DNA from: Spirochaetia bacterium
GTDB taxonomy: Bacteria; Spirochaetota; Spirochaetia; DTKZ01
Reading direction: 5' to 3'
NCBI GenBank assembly: GCA_031270615.1
Contig: JAISXE010000131.1
Coordinates: 1 to 15,621 of the forward strand
Length of the DNA stretch: 15,621 nucleotides
How positions within the stretch are numbered: position 1 is the stretch's first letter; each line of letters starts with the position of its first letter. Positions 1 through 7,283 of this stretch are shown here, piece after piece. Position numbers and translations under genes: made by a program. Below the pieces are notes generated by a model. The model was not told the DNA's origin. It did not search any database and worked only from the letters and a program-made list of their open reading frames with translations.

Positions 1-1
1 C

Positions 2-1609
2 ATCGTTACGGGCGGGGTGTGTTCGAGTTTGGGCAAGGGGATCGCGGCGTCCTCGCTGGGCTGCCTTCTGAACAGCAGGGGCCTGCGGGTGCGGATGATC
101 AAGATTGATCCGTATATCAATGTGGATGCCGGGACGATGAGTCCCTACCAGCACGGCGAGGTTTATGTGACCGACGACGGCGCGGAGACGGACCTGGACC
201 TGGGAAACTACGCGCGTTTTACCATGTCGCCTTTGGCGCGGGCGAACTCCATTACCACGGGCCAGATTTACCAGGAGGTCATTCAGAAGGAGCGGGAGGG
301 GCAGTACCTGGGGAGGACGGTTCAGGTTATTCCCCATATCACCGACCGCATCAAGCAGAGGATTTCGGCCATAGGCGATGATTCGGATACGGATGTGGTT
401 ATCGTCGAGATCGGGGGCACGGTGGGCGATATCGAGTCCATCCCCTTTCTGGAGGCGGCCAGGCAGTTGATTCACGAGTACGGCAAAAAAAACGTTTTGT
501 CCGTCCACCTGACGCTGATTCCAGAGGTGTCCGGCGGCGAGCTGAAAACCAAGCCGACCCAGCATTCGGTAAAGTCCATGCTGGAAATCGGTATCCAGCC
601 TGACGTTCTTTTGTGCCGCTCCTCCCGGTTTATCGATCCGGAGATGCGGCGCAAGATCGCCCTTTTTACCAACGTGGAGTTTGACTCGGTTATTTCGGCC
701 TATGACATAAAGACGACGATTTACGAGATTCCCCTGATGTACCAGCAGCAGAAGATGGACGAGATAGTTCTGCGGAAACTCGACATTCCGGCGGGCGCTT
801 CCGACATGGGCGCGTGGCAGGCAATCGTGGATGTCCACAGCAGAATGACTGAAAAGGTGCGTGTCGCCTTTGTGGGCAAGTATACGGATCTCGCGGATTC
901 CTACAAGTCCGTTGACGAGGCGCTGTACCACGGCGGTTTCGCGAACGGGGTGCAGGTGGAGCTTGTCAAAATCGATTCGGAGAGGCTGGAGAAGGAACAA
1001 AACCCCGAAACGTTTTTCCAGGACATCGACGCGATTCTTGTTCCCGGCGGTTTCGGGCCGAGGGGCATTCAGGGCATGGTGACGGCGGCCCGCTGGGCGC
1101 GGGAACACGGCATCCCGTATTTCGGCATCTGCCTGGGCCTGCAGGTGATGGTCATCGAGTTTTCGCGGAACGTGCTGGGGCTGGAGGAGGCGGACAGCAC
1201 GGAGTTTTCCCCCGCCTGCGCGAATCCCGTGGTGATTCTTCTTGAAGAACAAATCGATGTGAAAAATTACGGCGGCACGATGCGCCTGGGGCGCAGCGAG
1301 ACGCGCCTTCTGGAAGGCTTCCTGCCCCGCGAGATTTACGCCGCGGATACCATTTTCGAGCGCCACCGCCACCGCTACGAGGTTTCCAACAAGTACCGGG
1401 GGCAGCTCGAAAAGGCGGGTTTCAGGATCGCGGGGCTTACGCCCGACGGGGAGCTTGTGGAGTGCATGCAGTGGGCGGGCCACCCCTGGGGAATCGGGGT
1501 GCAGTTCCACCCGGAGTTTCTTTCCAAACCGATCCAGGCCCACCCCCTGTTCCGCAGCTTTATCGGCGCGGCGAAAACCCACGCCGCCGGGAAGGCGGAC
1601 GGGAACTAA
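2..1609 (+). CDS. pyrG: CTP synthase, 5' end cut off by the window
   Basis: CTP synthase makes CTP from UTP, ATP and glutamine, the last step of de novo pyrimidine nucleotide synthesis in the cytosol. The reading frame is open from base 2 (IVTGGVCSSLGKG, the family's N-terminal P-loop), so about 5-6 residues including the true start lie outside; the GTG at 17 sits inside the P-loop and is not the start. The synthase (amidoligase) domain is followed by a class I glutamine amidotransferase domain with the nucleophile Cys in FGICLGLQ (codon 1130-1132) and the His-x-Glu of QFHPEF (codons 1508-1515). About 535 residues are visible, the normal family length. It ends 2 nt before lptC, so the two are probably cotranscribed. 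Identification is secure; only the 5' end is missing. Confidence 0.98.
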   Translation: MVTGGVCSSLGKGIAASSLGCLLNSRGLRVRMIKIDPYINVDAGTMSPYQHGEVYVTDDGAETDLDLGNYARFTMSPLARANSITTGQIYQEVIQKEREGQYLGRTVQVIPHITDRIKQRISAIGDDSDTDVVIVEIGGTVGDIESIPFLEAARQLIHEYGKKNVLSVHLTLIPEVSGGELKTKPTQHSVKSMLEIGIQPDVLLCRSSRFIDPEMRRKIALFTNVEFDSVISAYDIKTTIYEIPLMYQQQKMDEIVLRKLDIPAGASDMGAWQAIVDVHSRMTEKVRVAFVGKYTDLADSYKSVDEALYHGGFANGVQVELVKIDSERLEKEQNPETFFQDIDAILVPGGFGPRGIQGMVTAARWAREHGIPYFGICLGLQVMVIEFSRNVLGLEEADSTEFSPACANPVVILLEEQIDVKNYGGTMRLGRSETRLLEGFLPREIYAADTIFERHRHRYEVSNKYRGQLEKAGFRIAGLTPDGELVECMQWAGHPWGIGVQFHPEFLSKPIQAHPLFRSFIGAAKTHAAGKADGN

Positions 1610-1611
1610 AA

Positions 1612-2238
1612 ATGCTGAACGGGAAATCCGGGCTTTTCCCCTGCCTGGTTTTTTTTATGTGCGTGGCCGGATGCAGTATCGATTACCGCGAAGGGCAGAT
1701 CGCGGAGGAACTGGAGGATCAGCTTCCGAATATCCGCATGGTGAACCTGCGCCACCGGGTCGCGACAAAGGACAGGCTGATCATGGAGATGAGGGTGCGG
1801 AGATCGGAGAGCTATGAGGCCGCGAAAAAAATCGTGCTTTTCGGCGTGGATTTCCACGAATACGGGCAGTCGGGCGAGGTGACGGCCGAGGGGAAGGCGG
1901 ATATGGTTGTATACCACACGGATACAAAAAACGCCGAAATCGAGGGAAACATCGATATCGTGTCGCACAAGGAAGAGGGCGGCATACGGACGCAGCATCT
2001 GTACTGGAACGATGAGCGGCGTTTTCTTTCCGCTTCGCCGGACGAGGTGACGGAGATTTTTGACGAGGACGGCTCGCTGTTTTCCGGCAGGGGCTTTGAG
2101 GCGGACATTAAACGCCTTATCATTTCTTTTCTGGAGGGCGTTGACGGGAATTTCGTTACCGCGGGGGAGGGGGAGGAGACCGGGGAGGAAGCCGGAACCA
2201 CGGACGGCACGGATGGGACGGACGGCACGGAAGAATAA
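1612..2238 (+). CDS. lptC: LptC-like lipoprotein of the Lpt lipid-export bridge
   Basis: 208 residues. LptC normally links the inner-membrane LptB2FG exporter to periplasmic LptA. Here the N-terminus MLNGKSGLFPCLVFFMCVAGC looks like a lipoprotein signal with lipobox VAGC, so Cys21 would be lipidated rather than the protein being held by a transmembrane helix as in E. coli. The body shows alternating beta-strand character with FSGRGFEADIKR near residue 160, typical of the LptC fold. The start at 1612 is chosen because it is 2 nt after the pyrG stop and gives the signal peptide; the frame is open further upstream, but inside pyrG. The last about 20 residues are acidic with DGT repeats and come from a dispersed repeat that overlaps the gene's end. 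The call rests on fold-like features plus the lptA-lptB context. Confidence 0.8.
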   Translation: MLNGKSGLFPCLVFFMCVAGCSIDYREGQIAEELEDQLPNIRMVNLRHRVATKDRLIMEMRVRRSESYEAAKKIVLFGVDFHEYGQSGEVTAEGKADMVVYHTDTKNAEIEGNIDIVSHKEEGGIRTQHLYWNDERRFLSASPDEVTEIFDEDGSLFSGRGFEADIKRLIISFLEGVDGNFVTAGEGEETGEEAGTTDGTDGTDGTEE

Positions 2239-2313
2239 AGGAAAAACACGGACGATACGGAGTTCTGATCGGGATTTCTCCTTAGGTTGTCCGTTTTTGT
2301 CCGTGGTTGGTTT
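2196..2313. repeat. Dispersed inverted repeat, copy C, overlapping the end of lptC
   Basis: The left arm (from 2196, aaccacggac, continuing as 9-nt units to about 2260) is mirrored by a right arm ending with gtccgtggtt at 2299-2308; the 10-nt cores are perfect inverted repeats. The left arm encodes the lptC tail (TTDGTDGTDGTEE) and its stop. The family likeness is to copies near 7284, 9123 and 14556. It lies between lptC and lptA inside an apparent operon, so a hairpin here could alter lptA expression. The gap 2239-2345 holds no other gene. Confidence 0.75.
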
Positions 2314-2345
2314 CCCTGTTTTTATATTTTAGGTAGGGATTGAAA

Positions 2346-3089
2346 ATGCGGTTTCGCGTTACAGGTTTTATTCTCGTGTTTTTGGCCCTGGCCGCCGCCG
2401 CGGGCGCGGACACCTTCCGTTTTACGGGAAACCGCATGTCCACCAGCCTCGCAAAGGGCAAGGAAAGGACGCTGCTGCGCGGGGAGGCGCGCATCAAATC
2501 GGAGCAGACGGAGATCTCCGCGGACGAAATCGAGATTTACGGCAAGGATTTCCAGTTCGCCGAGTGCAGGGGGAACGTCGTCGCGCGGGACAGCAAAAAG
2601 AAACTGTTTATTACCTGCGACACCCTGCGCTTCGACCGGATCAACAACAATCTCCTTGCCGCGGGAAACGCCTACATGGAGGACGAGGAAAACGAAATCG
2701 TCATCCGCGGGCACCGGCTGGAAAACCGCGACAAGGAAGACCTGGTTATTATCCAGATTGGGGGCAGGATCATCAAAAAGGACCTCGCCGCCCGCGCGGA
2801 ATTCACCACCTACCGCCGGGGCGTCAACACCCTGGAGCTTTCGGGCATGCCCGTTCTCTTCTGGAAGAAGGACGAATACAGGGCTTCCCGCATTGTGATG
2901 AATCTGGACACGGAAGAAATAACCCTTTTGGGAACCGTCACCGGCACCATCGTTTCCGGAAGCGACAAGGGGGACGATGAGGGGGCAAAAGAAAACCCGC
3001 CCGGCGCGGAACAGGCGGAACAGGCGGAACAGGCGGAGCCAAAAGAAGAAGATGAAACCCATGACGCGCCGGAAGGGGAGGCCAGATGA
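2346..3089 (+). CDS. lptA: LptA/OstA-family periplasmic lipid-transport protein
   Basis: 247 residues. LptA proteins polymerise by beta-jellyroll stacking to form the periplasmic slide for lipopolysaccharide or a related lipid. A Sec signal peptide is seen (MRFRVTGFILVFLALAAAAGA, cleavage likely after AAAGA). It is followed by OstA-like repeats: EARIKSEQTEISADEIEIYG, then GNVVARDSKKKLFITCDTLRF, and the AAGNAYMEDEENEIVIRG block. ATG 2346 is chosen over TTG 2340 because GGGA at 2336-2339 gives a 6-nt Shine-Dalgarno spacing. After about residue 205 comes an acidic, probably disordered tail with (AEQ)3. The stop overlaps the lptB start (ATGA), implying translational coupling. The lipid cargo is unknown; if the host is a treponeme that lacks lipopolysaccharide, the substrate would be something else. 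Confidence 0.82.
   Translation: MRFRVTGFILVFLALAAAAGADTFRFTGNRMSTSLAKGKERTLLRGEARIKSEQTEISADEIEIYGKDFQFAECRGNVVARDSKKKLFITCDTLRFDRINNNLLAAGNAYMEDEENEIVIRGHRLENRDKEDLVIIQIGGRIIKKDLAARAEFTTYRRGVNTLELSGMPVLFWKKDEYRASRIVMNLDTEEITLLGTVTGTIVSGSDKGDDEGAKENPPGAEQAEQAEQAEPKEEDETHDAPEGEAR
3006..3038 (+). repeat. 9-nt tandem repeat in the lptA tail
   Basis: Three perfect copies of gcggaacag (3006-3032) plus a partial fourth encode AEQAEQAEQAE from residue 221. The unit is a multiple of three, so gain or loss of copies would change tail length without a frameshift. It lies outside the conserved LptA domain. Confidence 0.9.
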
Positions 3090-3901
3090 GCGGTGCCGCC
3101 GCCCTGGCGTGGGAAGCGGGGGAAGCGTTGCCCGGGGGCAGCCCCGAAGAGGGCGGCATCGTTTTGCGGGTGGAGGGCCTGCGCAAGAGCTTCAGCAGAA
3201 AGGAAGTGGTAAGGGGCGTGTCCTTTTCCATGCGCGCGGGCGATGTGGTGGGCCTCCTGGGGCTGAACGGGGCCGGAAAGACGACAACGTTCTACATGAT
3301 TGTGGGATTCATCAAGCCAAACGCGGGGGAAATTTTCCTGAAGGAACAGAACATCACCCGGCTTCCCATGTTCCGCCGCGCTTTGGCGGGCATAAGTTAC
3401 CTGCCCCAGGAAACCTCGGTTTTCACGAAACTCAGCGTGGAAAAAAACATTATGGCGATCCTGGAAACGCGCAAGGACCTGGGCCGGGAGCAGAAAATCG
3501 AAAGGCTGGAAACGCTTCTGGACGAATTCGGCCTCCAGGACAAGCGCGCGCAAAAAGCCATCACCCTTTCGGGCGGCGAGCGGCGCAGAACCGAGATCGC
3601 CCGCTCCCTTGCGATTGAGCCCAAGTTCCTCCTCCTGGACGAGCCCTTCGCGGGAATAGATTTGAAAACCGTCGGCGAGCTGAAAAAAGTCATAACGCGG
3701 CTGGCGCAGCAGGGTGTCGGCATCCTCATCACCGACCACAACATCTACGACACCTTCGAGATCACCCGGCGCGCCATGATCATGAACCAGGGCATCATCG
3801 CCTTCGAGGGCACGCCCCACGAGCTTGCCGGCAACGAGGAAGTCCGCCGGATCTTCCTGGGAGAGGATTTCCGGATGCTCAATCCCCAGGGGCAGGCATG
3901 A
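3086..3901 (+). CDS. lptB: LptB, ATPase of the lipid-export ABC transporter
   Basis: 271 residues. It is a cytoplasmic ABC ATPase that powers lipid extraction by LptFG (not in this window). Visible motifs are Walker A GLNGAGKTT (59-67), signature LSGGE (161-165) followed by RRRTEIARSLA, Walker B LLLDEP (182-187) and the switch His in LITDHN (218). The C-terminal EVRRIFLGEDFRM stretch is typical of LptB rather than of amino-acid importers. The start at 3086 has a good Shine-Dalgarno (aaggggag, 3073-3080) and overlaps the lptA stop; it yields an about 25-residue N-terminal extension compared with the about 241-residue family norm. A strong call, helped by the lptC-lptA context. Confidence 0.93.
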   Translation: MSGAAALAWEAGEALPGGSPEEGGIVLRVEGLRKSFSRKEVVRGVSFSMRAGDVVGLLGLNGAGKTTTFYMIVGFIKPNAGEIFLKEQNITRLPMFRRALAGISYLPQETSVFTKLSVEKNIMAILETRKDLGREQKIERLETLLDEFGLQDKRAQKAITLSGGERRRTEIARSLAIEPKFLLLDEPFAGIDLKTVGELKKVITRLAQQGVGILITDHNIYDTFEITRRAMIMNQGIIAFEGTPHELAGNEEVRRIFLGEDFRMLNPQGQA

Positions 3902-3978
3902 CTGCACTGGCGGGCACGGCGGCTTCGGAATTTTGGCGCATTTTCTTGCGGAGTGCCGCGAAATAAATCAGGCCGCAT

Positions 3979-3994
3979 GGGCGGCAGGCCGCCC
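3979..3994. terminator. Hairpin between convergent lptB and the nuclease-helicase gene
   Basis: GGGCGG-CAGG-CCGCCC is a perfect 6-bp stem ending one base before the minus-strand stop codon of the nuclease-helicase gene. Neither side carries a convincing T-run (minus side: ATTTATTT about 15 nt on), so it may only be a weak or bidirectional terminator. The 94-bp gap holds nothing else I can support. Confidence 0.35.
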
Positions 3995-3995
3995 G

Positions 3996-6900
3996 TCAGA
4001 ACAGGCGCAGTTGCGGGTCCTTTTTCCTCGGCGGGAGGGTTTCCTGCTCCAGGGGCACGAGGCCTTCCAGATCGCCCAAAAACCTGCTGGGGCCAAGCTC
4101 GAGTTTTCTTCCCCGAAACACCCGCGAGCGGGCCCAGGAAAGATACAGGCCGGTCCGCGCGCGGGTCATGGCAACGTAGAGCAGGCGTTTTTCCTCTTCC
4201 ACGCGGCTGGTTTCCGGGGAATCCCCCTCGTCGTACAGCGTAAAGGGAAGAATCCCCTCTTCAAGGCCCGCGACAAACACATGGTCAAACTCAAGGCCCT
4301 TTGAGGAATGCATCGTTAGTATGCTTACCGCTTCCACATAGACGCGCAGCTCCTCCCTCCAGGGTTTTTCGCCCGCGAGGTGGAAGGGGATGCCGTGGTC
4401 CTTCAAGGCTTTTTCGATAGGGGCGGCCAGTGCCGAGGCCCGCAGCAGAATGGCGCAGTCCCCAAGGCTGGTAAGGCCGCCATCCCCCGCCCCGCCTGCG
4501 ATCCCGGAATCAAGGGCAAAAAACCCGGCCCCGCCGATAAGCCGGGAAATGCGGCGGGCGATGCCTTCTGCCTCCGCCTTTTCCGTGGGGTAGCCGCAGC
4601 GGTACAGGCTCGCCGCCGCAGGGCGGCCCGTAAGCCGCCTTCCCGTAAGGAGGCCCGCGGCGCGCAGTATCGGCGAAGCGCAGCGGAAACTCTTTGTCAG
4701 ACGGTACACGGCGGCGCCGGGGTAGTCCTCGCGGAAGCGGTCGATGTAGCGCGGGTCGGCGCCCCGGAAGGCGTAGATTGCCTGGTCGGGGTCGCCGATG
4801 ACGCAGAGCCGGGGTCCCTCCCCCCCAGGCGTTTTCGCGGGCGCCAGCAGCCGGATCAAAGCGTACTGGGCAAAGTTCACGTCCTGGTACTCGTCCACGA
4901 AGATATGGCTGTAGCGCCTTGGGGCAAGGACGCCGCAGGCAAGAAGCCGCAGCGCTCCGGCGATAAGGTCGTCGAAATCAAGGGCGCATAAGGCTTTCAG
5001 GCGCTTGCGGTATTCGGCATACACGGCCTCCCTAGGGGGATCGGCCGCGGGGAATTCCCCGGCGGGCACATCAAAGCCCTCCGCCTTGAAAGCCGCAGAG
5101 GTCTGCCCCGGCAGGAGGAGGAACCTTTTCCGCTCTTCGATGTACGCGGCAGCAGCCTTCAGGCGCGGTTTGTTTTTCCCGCCGGCCGTTTCCCGCAGGG
5201 CTTCTTCCAGAATCCGCTGCTGTTCTTCCTCATCGAGGACGCGAAAATCCTTCGGGATCCCGGCCTGCCCCGAGTGTTCCCGCAAAAGCGAGGCGCAAAA
5301 AGCATGGAAACTGGCCGCCGTGATCTTTTTTTCCGCGATGCGCTCTTTCAGTTCTTCCGCCGCCTTTACCGTGAAAGTCAGGGCCAGAATCGATTCGGGG
5401 GCAACCCCTTCGGAAACAAGGCGGGCAACGCGCGCGGCAAGCAGGGCCGTTTTCCCCGTACCCGGCCCCGCGATGATAAGCGAGTGCCCTTCCCCGTGGC
5501 GTACCGCCGCCTCCTGTTCGGGGCTGAGGTCCCAGGACGCGGGGGCTTCCCCGTCGGCTTCGCCGGAAAGGCCCCGCGCGGTTTTTCCCTGTCCGTTTGC
5601 CCCCCCGCGCGAAGGCGCCCCCCTGCCTTCGCGGTTTTTCTCTTTCGCCTCGCGGGCCTCCCCTGCCGCAGGCATGGTTTCCTCGAAAAGCCCCGCTTCC
5701 TTTTTTGCGGAAATTTTCTCGCGCGGCGCGAACGCGTGGATAATCCCGTATTCCCCATCGTAGCCGGGACTTATGGACACCCTGCCTTCCCGCACGCGCC
5801 CTATCGCAAGGGCAAGCACCTCCCCCGGAATGCCGGGACACCTGAGGGCCTCAATGTCTTTCAGGCCCATATCCATCAAGAGGGAAAACTCGCTTCCTGC
5901 CTTTTCCACAAGAAAACCGTAGGCCCCGGCCGTCTTTTTTGAAGCCACGCCCGTTTCCAGAAGTTCCGCCGCAAGCTCCTTCAAGGGAATCAGGGAGCGG
6001 TAAGGCTTTTGGTTTGCGGCGCGGCCCGGTCCATCGGGGCAGGGGGCGCTTTCGTCAACAGGCCGGTCCGCCAGTTCCAGCACGCGGCGCATGACGCCGC
6101 AGGTAAGGGGCTTCCCGCATACGGGGCACAGCCCGCCGGAGGCGGCGCTTTCCTCCGGGCTTAGAACCACGCCGCAGGCCCGGTGCCCGTCATAGTGGTA
6201 CTTGCCCTCCTGGGGAAAAAACTCAATAGTCTCGATAATGCCGGCCTGGTCCGGGTCCCCGCTTTTCCCATAGCCCAAGGCCCCGGCGAGGGAGGGGTAC
6301 TCCATCCGCATATCGAAAACCGTCGCCTCCCTTCCCAGCTTGTCCGGCGAATGCGCGTCCGAGTTTGACATAATGGCGAATCCGTCCAGGGACCCCACGG
6401 CCCAGTTCATCGGCGGGTTGGAGGACAGCCCCGTTTCCAAAGCGTGGACATGCACGGCGAGATCGCGGTAGCACTCCTCAAGGGAGTCAAAACCCGACTT
6501 CGCCCCAAGCGCGGAAAACCAGGGGGTCCAGATATGGGCGGGAACAAGAATCGCGCGGCTGTCCGTATCGAGCAGGGCCGCAAGAAGGTCGCGCGAATCA
6601 ATACCCAAAATGGGCCTTCCATCGGAGCTTATGTTGCCGATTTTCGCGAGTCTCGCGCTGAAAGCCCGCGCGGCCCCAAAATCCGGCAGGATGACAAGGT
6701 GGTGCACCTTCCGCGTTTTGCCGCCGCAGGAATAAATCGTGCTGATCTCGCCGCTCAGGACAAACCTCGGATCCTCCGCGCGCGGGGGGTCCGGCAGGCC
6801 GTCGGCAAGGCCAGGCCCCGCATCGAAATCCTTCCTGGCGCTTCCCTTAAGCGTGTAGAAACCCTCCTCCGCGTCCTCAAGCAGGCCGCGAAGCTCCTCC

Positions 6901-7046
6901 AGCCACCCCGGATGCGTGCAGTCCCCGGTTCCCAGAAGCCGTATCCCCTTAATCCGCGCCCAGCGCTCAAGGCAGGGCGGCGTCAGGCGCAAGCTCGTGG
7001 CCCGCGAATAATGCGAATGGATGTGCAAGTCGGCGACAATCCGCAT
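3996..7046 (-). CDS. Endonuclease Q-like PHP nuclease fused to a UvrD/Rep helicase
   Basis: 1016 residues. Residues 1-440 match the EndoQ/TIGR00375 family, which nicks DNA 5' of deaminated bases and abasic sites. They carry PHP metal ligands in DLHIH (8, 10), GD (42), SGE (100), VHH (115-116), PAHIWTPWF (171) and NSDAHS (230, 232), then a zinc knuckle (C291, C307, C310 with H284/H288) and SPGYDGEYG. Residues 445-505 are a charged Ala/Gly/Glu-rich linker. Residues 505-1016 are an SF1A helicase: Q511, AGPGTGKT (526-533), VDEYQD (717-722), GDPDQAIYAFRG (751-762), SFR (786-788), TMHSSKGLEF (911-920), LLYVAMTRA (955-963). Motifs IV to V are only about 120 residues apart, so the 2B domain is largely missing. 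The protein ends QLRLF, a beta-clamp binding motif. The frame stays open upstream to 7316, but ATG 7046 begins the family's first strand and sits 7 nt after a -10 box. Confidence 0.92.
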   Translation of the reverse strand: MRIVADLHIHSHYSRATSLRLTPPCLERWARIKGIRLLGTGDCTHPGWLEELRGLLEDAEEGFYTLKGSARKDFDAGPGLADGLPDPPRAEDPRFVLSGEISTIYSCGGKTRKVHHLVILPDFGAARAFSARLAKIGNISSDGRPILGIDSRDLLAALLDTDSRAILVPAHIWTPWFSALGAKSGFDSLEECYRDLAVHVHALETGLSSNPPMNWAVGSLDGFAIMSNSDAHSPDKLGREATVFDMRMEYPSLAGALGYGKSGDPDQAGIIETIEFFPQEGKYHYDGHRACGVVLSPEESAASGGLCPVCGKPLTCGVMRRVLELADRPVDESAPCPDGPGRAANQKPYRSLIPLKELAAELLETGVASKKTAGAYGFLVEKAGSEFSLLMDMGLKDIEALRCPGIPGEVLALAIGRVREGRVSISPGYDGEYGIIHAFAPREKISAKKEAGLFEETMPAAGEAREAKEKNREGRGAPSRGGANGQGKTARGLSGEADGEAPASWDLSPEQEAAVRHGEGHSLIIAGPGTGKTALLAARVARLVSEGVAPESILALTFTVKAAEELKERIAEKKITAASFHAFCASLLREHSGQAGIPKDFRVLDEEEQQRILEEALRETAGGKNKPRLKAAAAYIEERKRFLLLPGQTSAAFKAEGFDVPAGEFPAADPPREAVYAEYRKRLKALCALDFDDLIAGALRLLACGVLAPRRYSHIFVDEYQDVNFAQYALIRLLAPAKTPGGEGPRLCVIGDPDQAIYAFRGADPRYIDRFREDYPGAAVYRLTKSFRCASPILRAAGLLTGRRLTGRPAAASLYRCGYPTEKAEAEGIARRISRLIGGAGFFALDSGIAGGAGDGGLTSLGDCAILLRASALAAPIEKALKDHGIPFHLAGEKPWREELRVYVEAVSILTMHSSKGLEFDHVFVAGLEEGILPFTLYDEGDSPETSRVEEEKRLLYVAMTRARTGLYLSWARSRVFRGRKLELGPSRFLGDLEGLVPLEQETLPPRKKDPQLRLF

Positions 7047-7053
7047 GGAAGGC

Positions 7054-7081
7054 AGTATAAACAAAAAAAGCCGCCTGGCAA
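7054..7081 (-). promoter_or_regulatory. Sigma-70 promoter of the nuclease-helicase gene, leaderless geometry
   Basis: On the minus strand TTGCCA (7081-7076), a 16-nt spacer and TATACT (7059-7054) each match 5 of 6 consensus bases. Seven nt separate the -10 box from the ATG at 7046, so transcription should begin at or next to the A of the start codon. No Shine-Dalgarno precedes the ATG. Confidence 0.7.
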
Positions 7082-7145
7082 AGAGCCGCTGCGGGGAGTG
7101 GGGCATGAAGCCGGGAATGAGGAGGTTAGGGAATTTTTTGGCGCC

Positions 7146-7173
7146 TTTTTTTTCGGCCGCGGCCGAAAAAAAA
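7146..7173. repeat. 28-bp perfect palindrome (T8, GC core, A8)
   Basis: Eight T, the 12-nt self-complementary core CGGCCGCGGCCG, and eight A form an uninterrupted palindrome. The T-run comes before and the A-run after the stem on either strand, the reverse of an intrinsic terminator. It could form a cruciform or a long RNA hairpin upstream of the nuclease-helicase promoter. Nothing in the flanks suggests coding. Confidence 0.9.
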
Positions 7174-7188
7174 CCGGGCGTTCCGGGG

Positions 7189-7223
7189 CGGCGCGATCGC
7201 GCCGGCCGCGCCTGCGGCGCGGC
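7189..7223. repeat. Two adjacent GC-only palindromes
   Basis: 7189-7204 is a 16-bp perfect palindrome centred on GATC and containing GCGATCGC. It is directly followed by GCCGCGCC-TGC-GGCGCGGC (7205-7223), an 8-bp perfect stem with a 3-nt loop. With the 28-bp palindrome at 7146 they form a 78-bp hairpin cluster in the non-coding stretch 7047-7645. Confidence 0.85.
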
Positions 7224-7283
7224 GTGCTTCGCAACCCCTCCCATCCCGGGCGCCGGGGCGCGCCGACGGAAGGAAACACCACT

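Noticed and set aside
2297..2328. Separate promoter for lptA (TTGTCC and TATATT)
   Set aside because: The boxes are 20 nt apart, too far for a good sigma-70 promoter, and lptA fits an operon with pyrG-lptC.
3898..3966. 22-codon ORF (MTALAGTAASEFWRIFLRSAAK) overlapping the lptB stop by ATGA
   Set aside because: The overlap is suggestive of coupling, but the ORF is very short, has no recognisable features and no independent support.
5005..5942. Long plus-strand ORFs opposite the nuclease-helicase gene (up to 252 codons)
   Set aside because: They are antisense to a gene with clear motifs; high GC suppresses stop codons in the opposite frames. Compositions are Arg/Pro/Ser-rich and unlike any family.
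7146..7173. Bidirectional intrinsic terminator
   Set aside because: The T-run precedes and the A-run follows the stem on both strands, which is the wrong order for RNA release; it is listed as a palindrome only.
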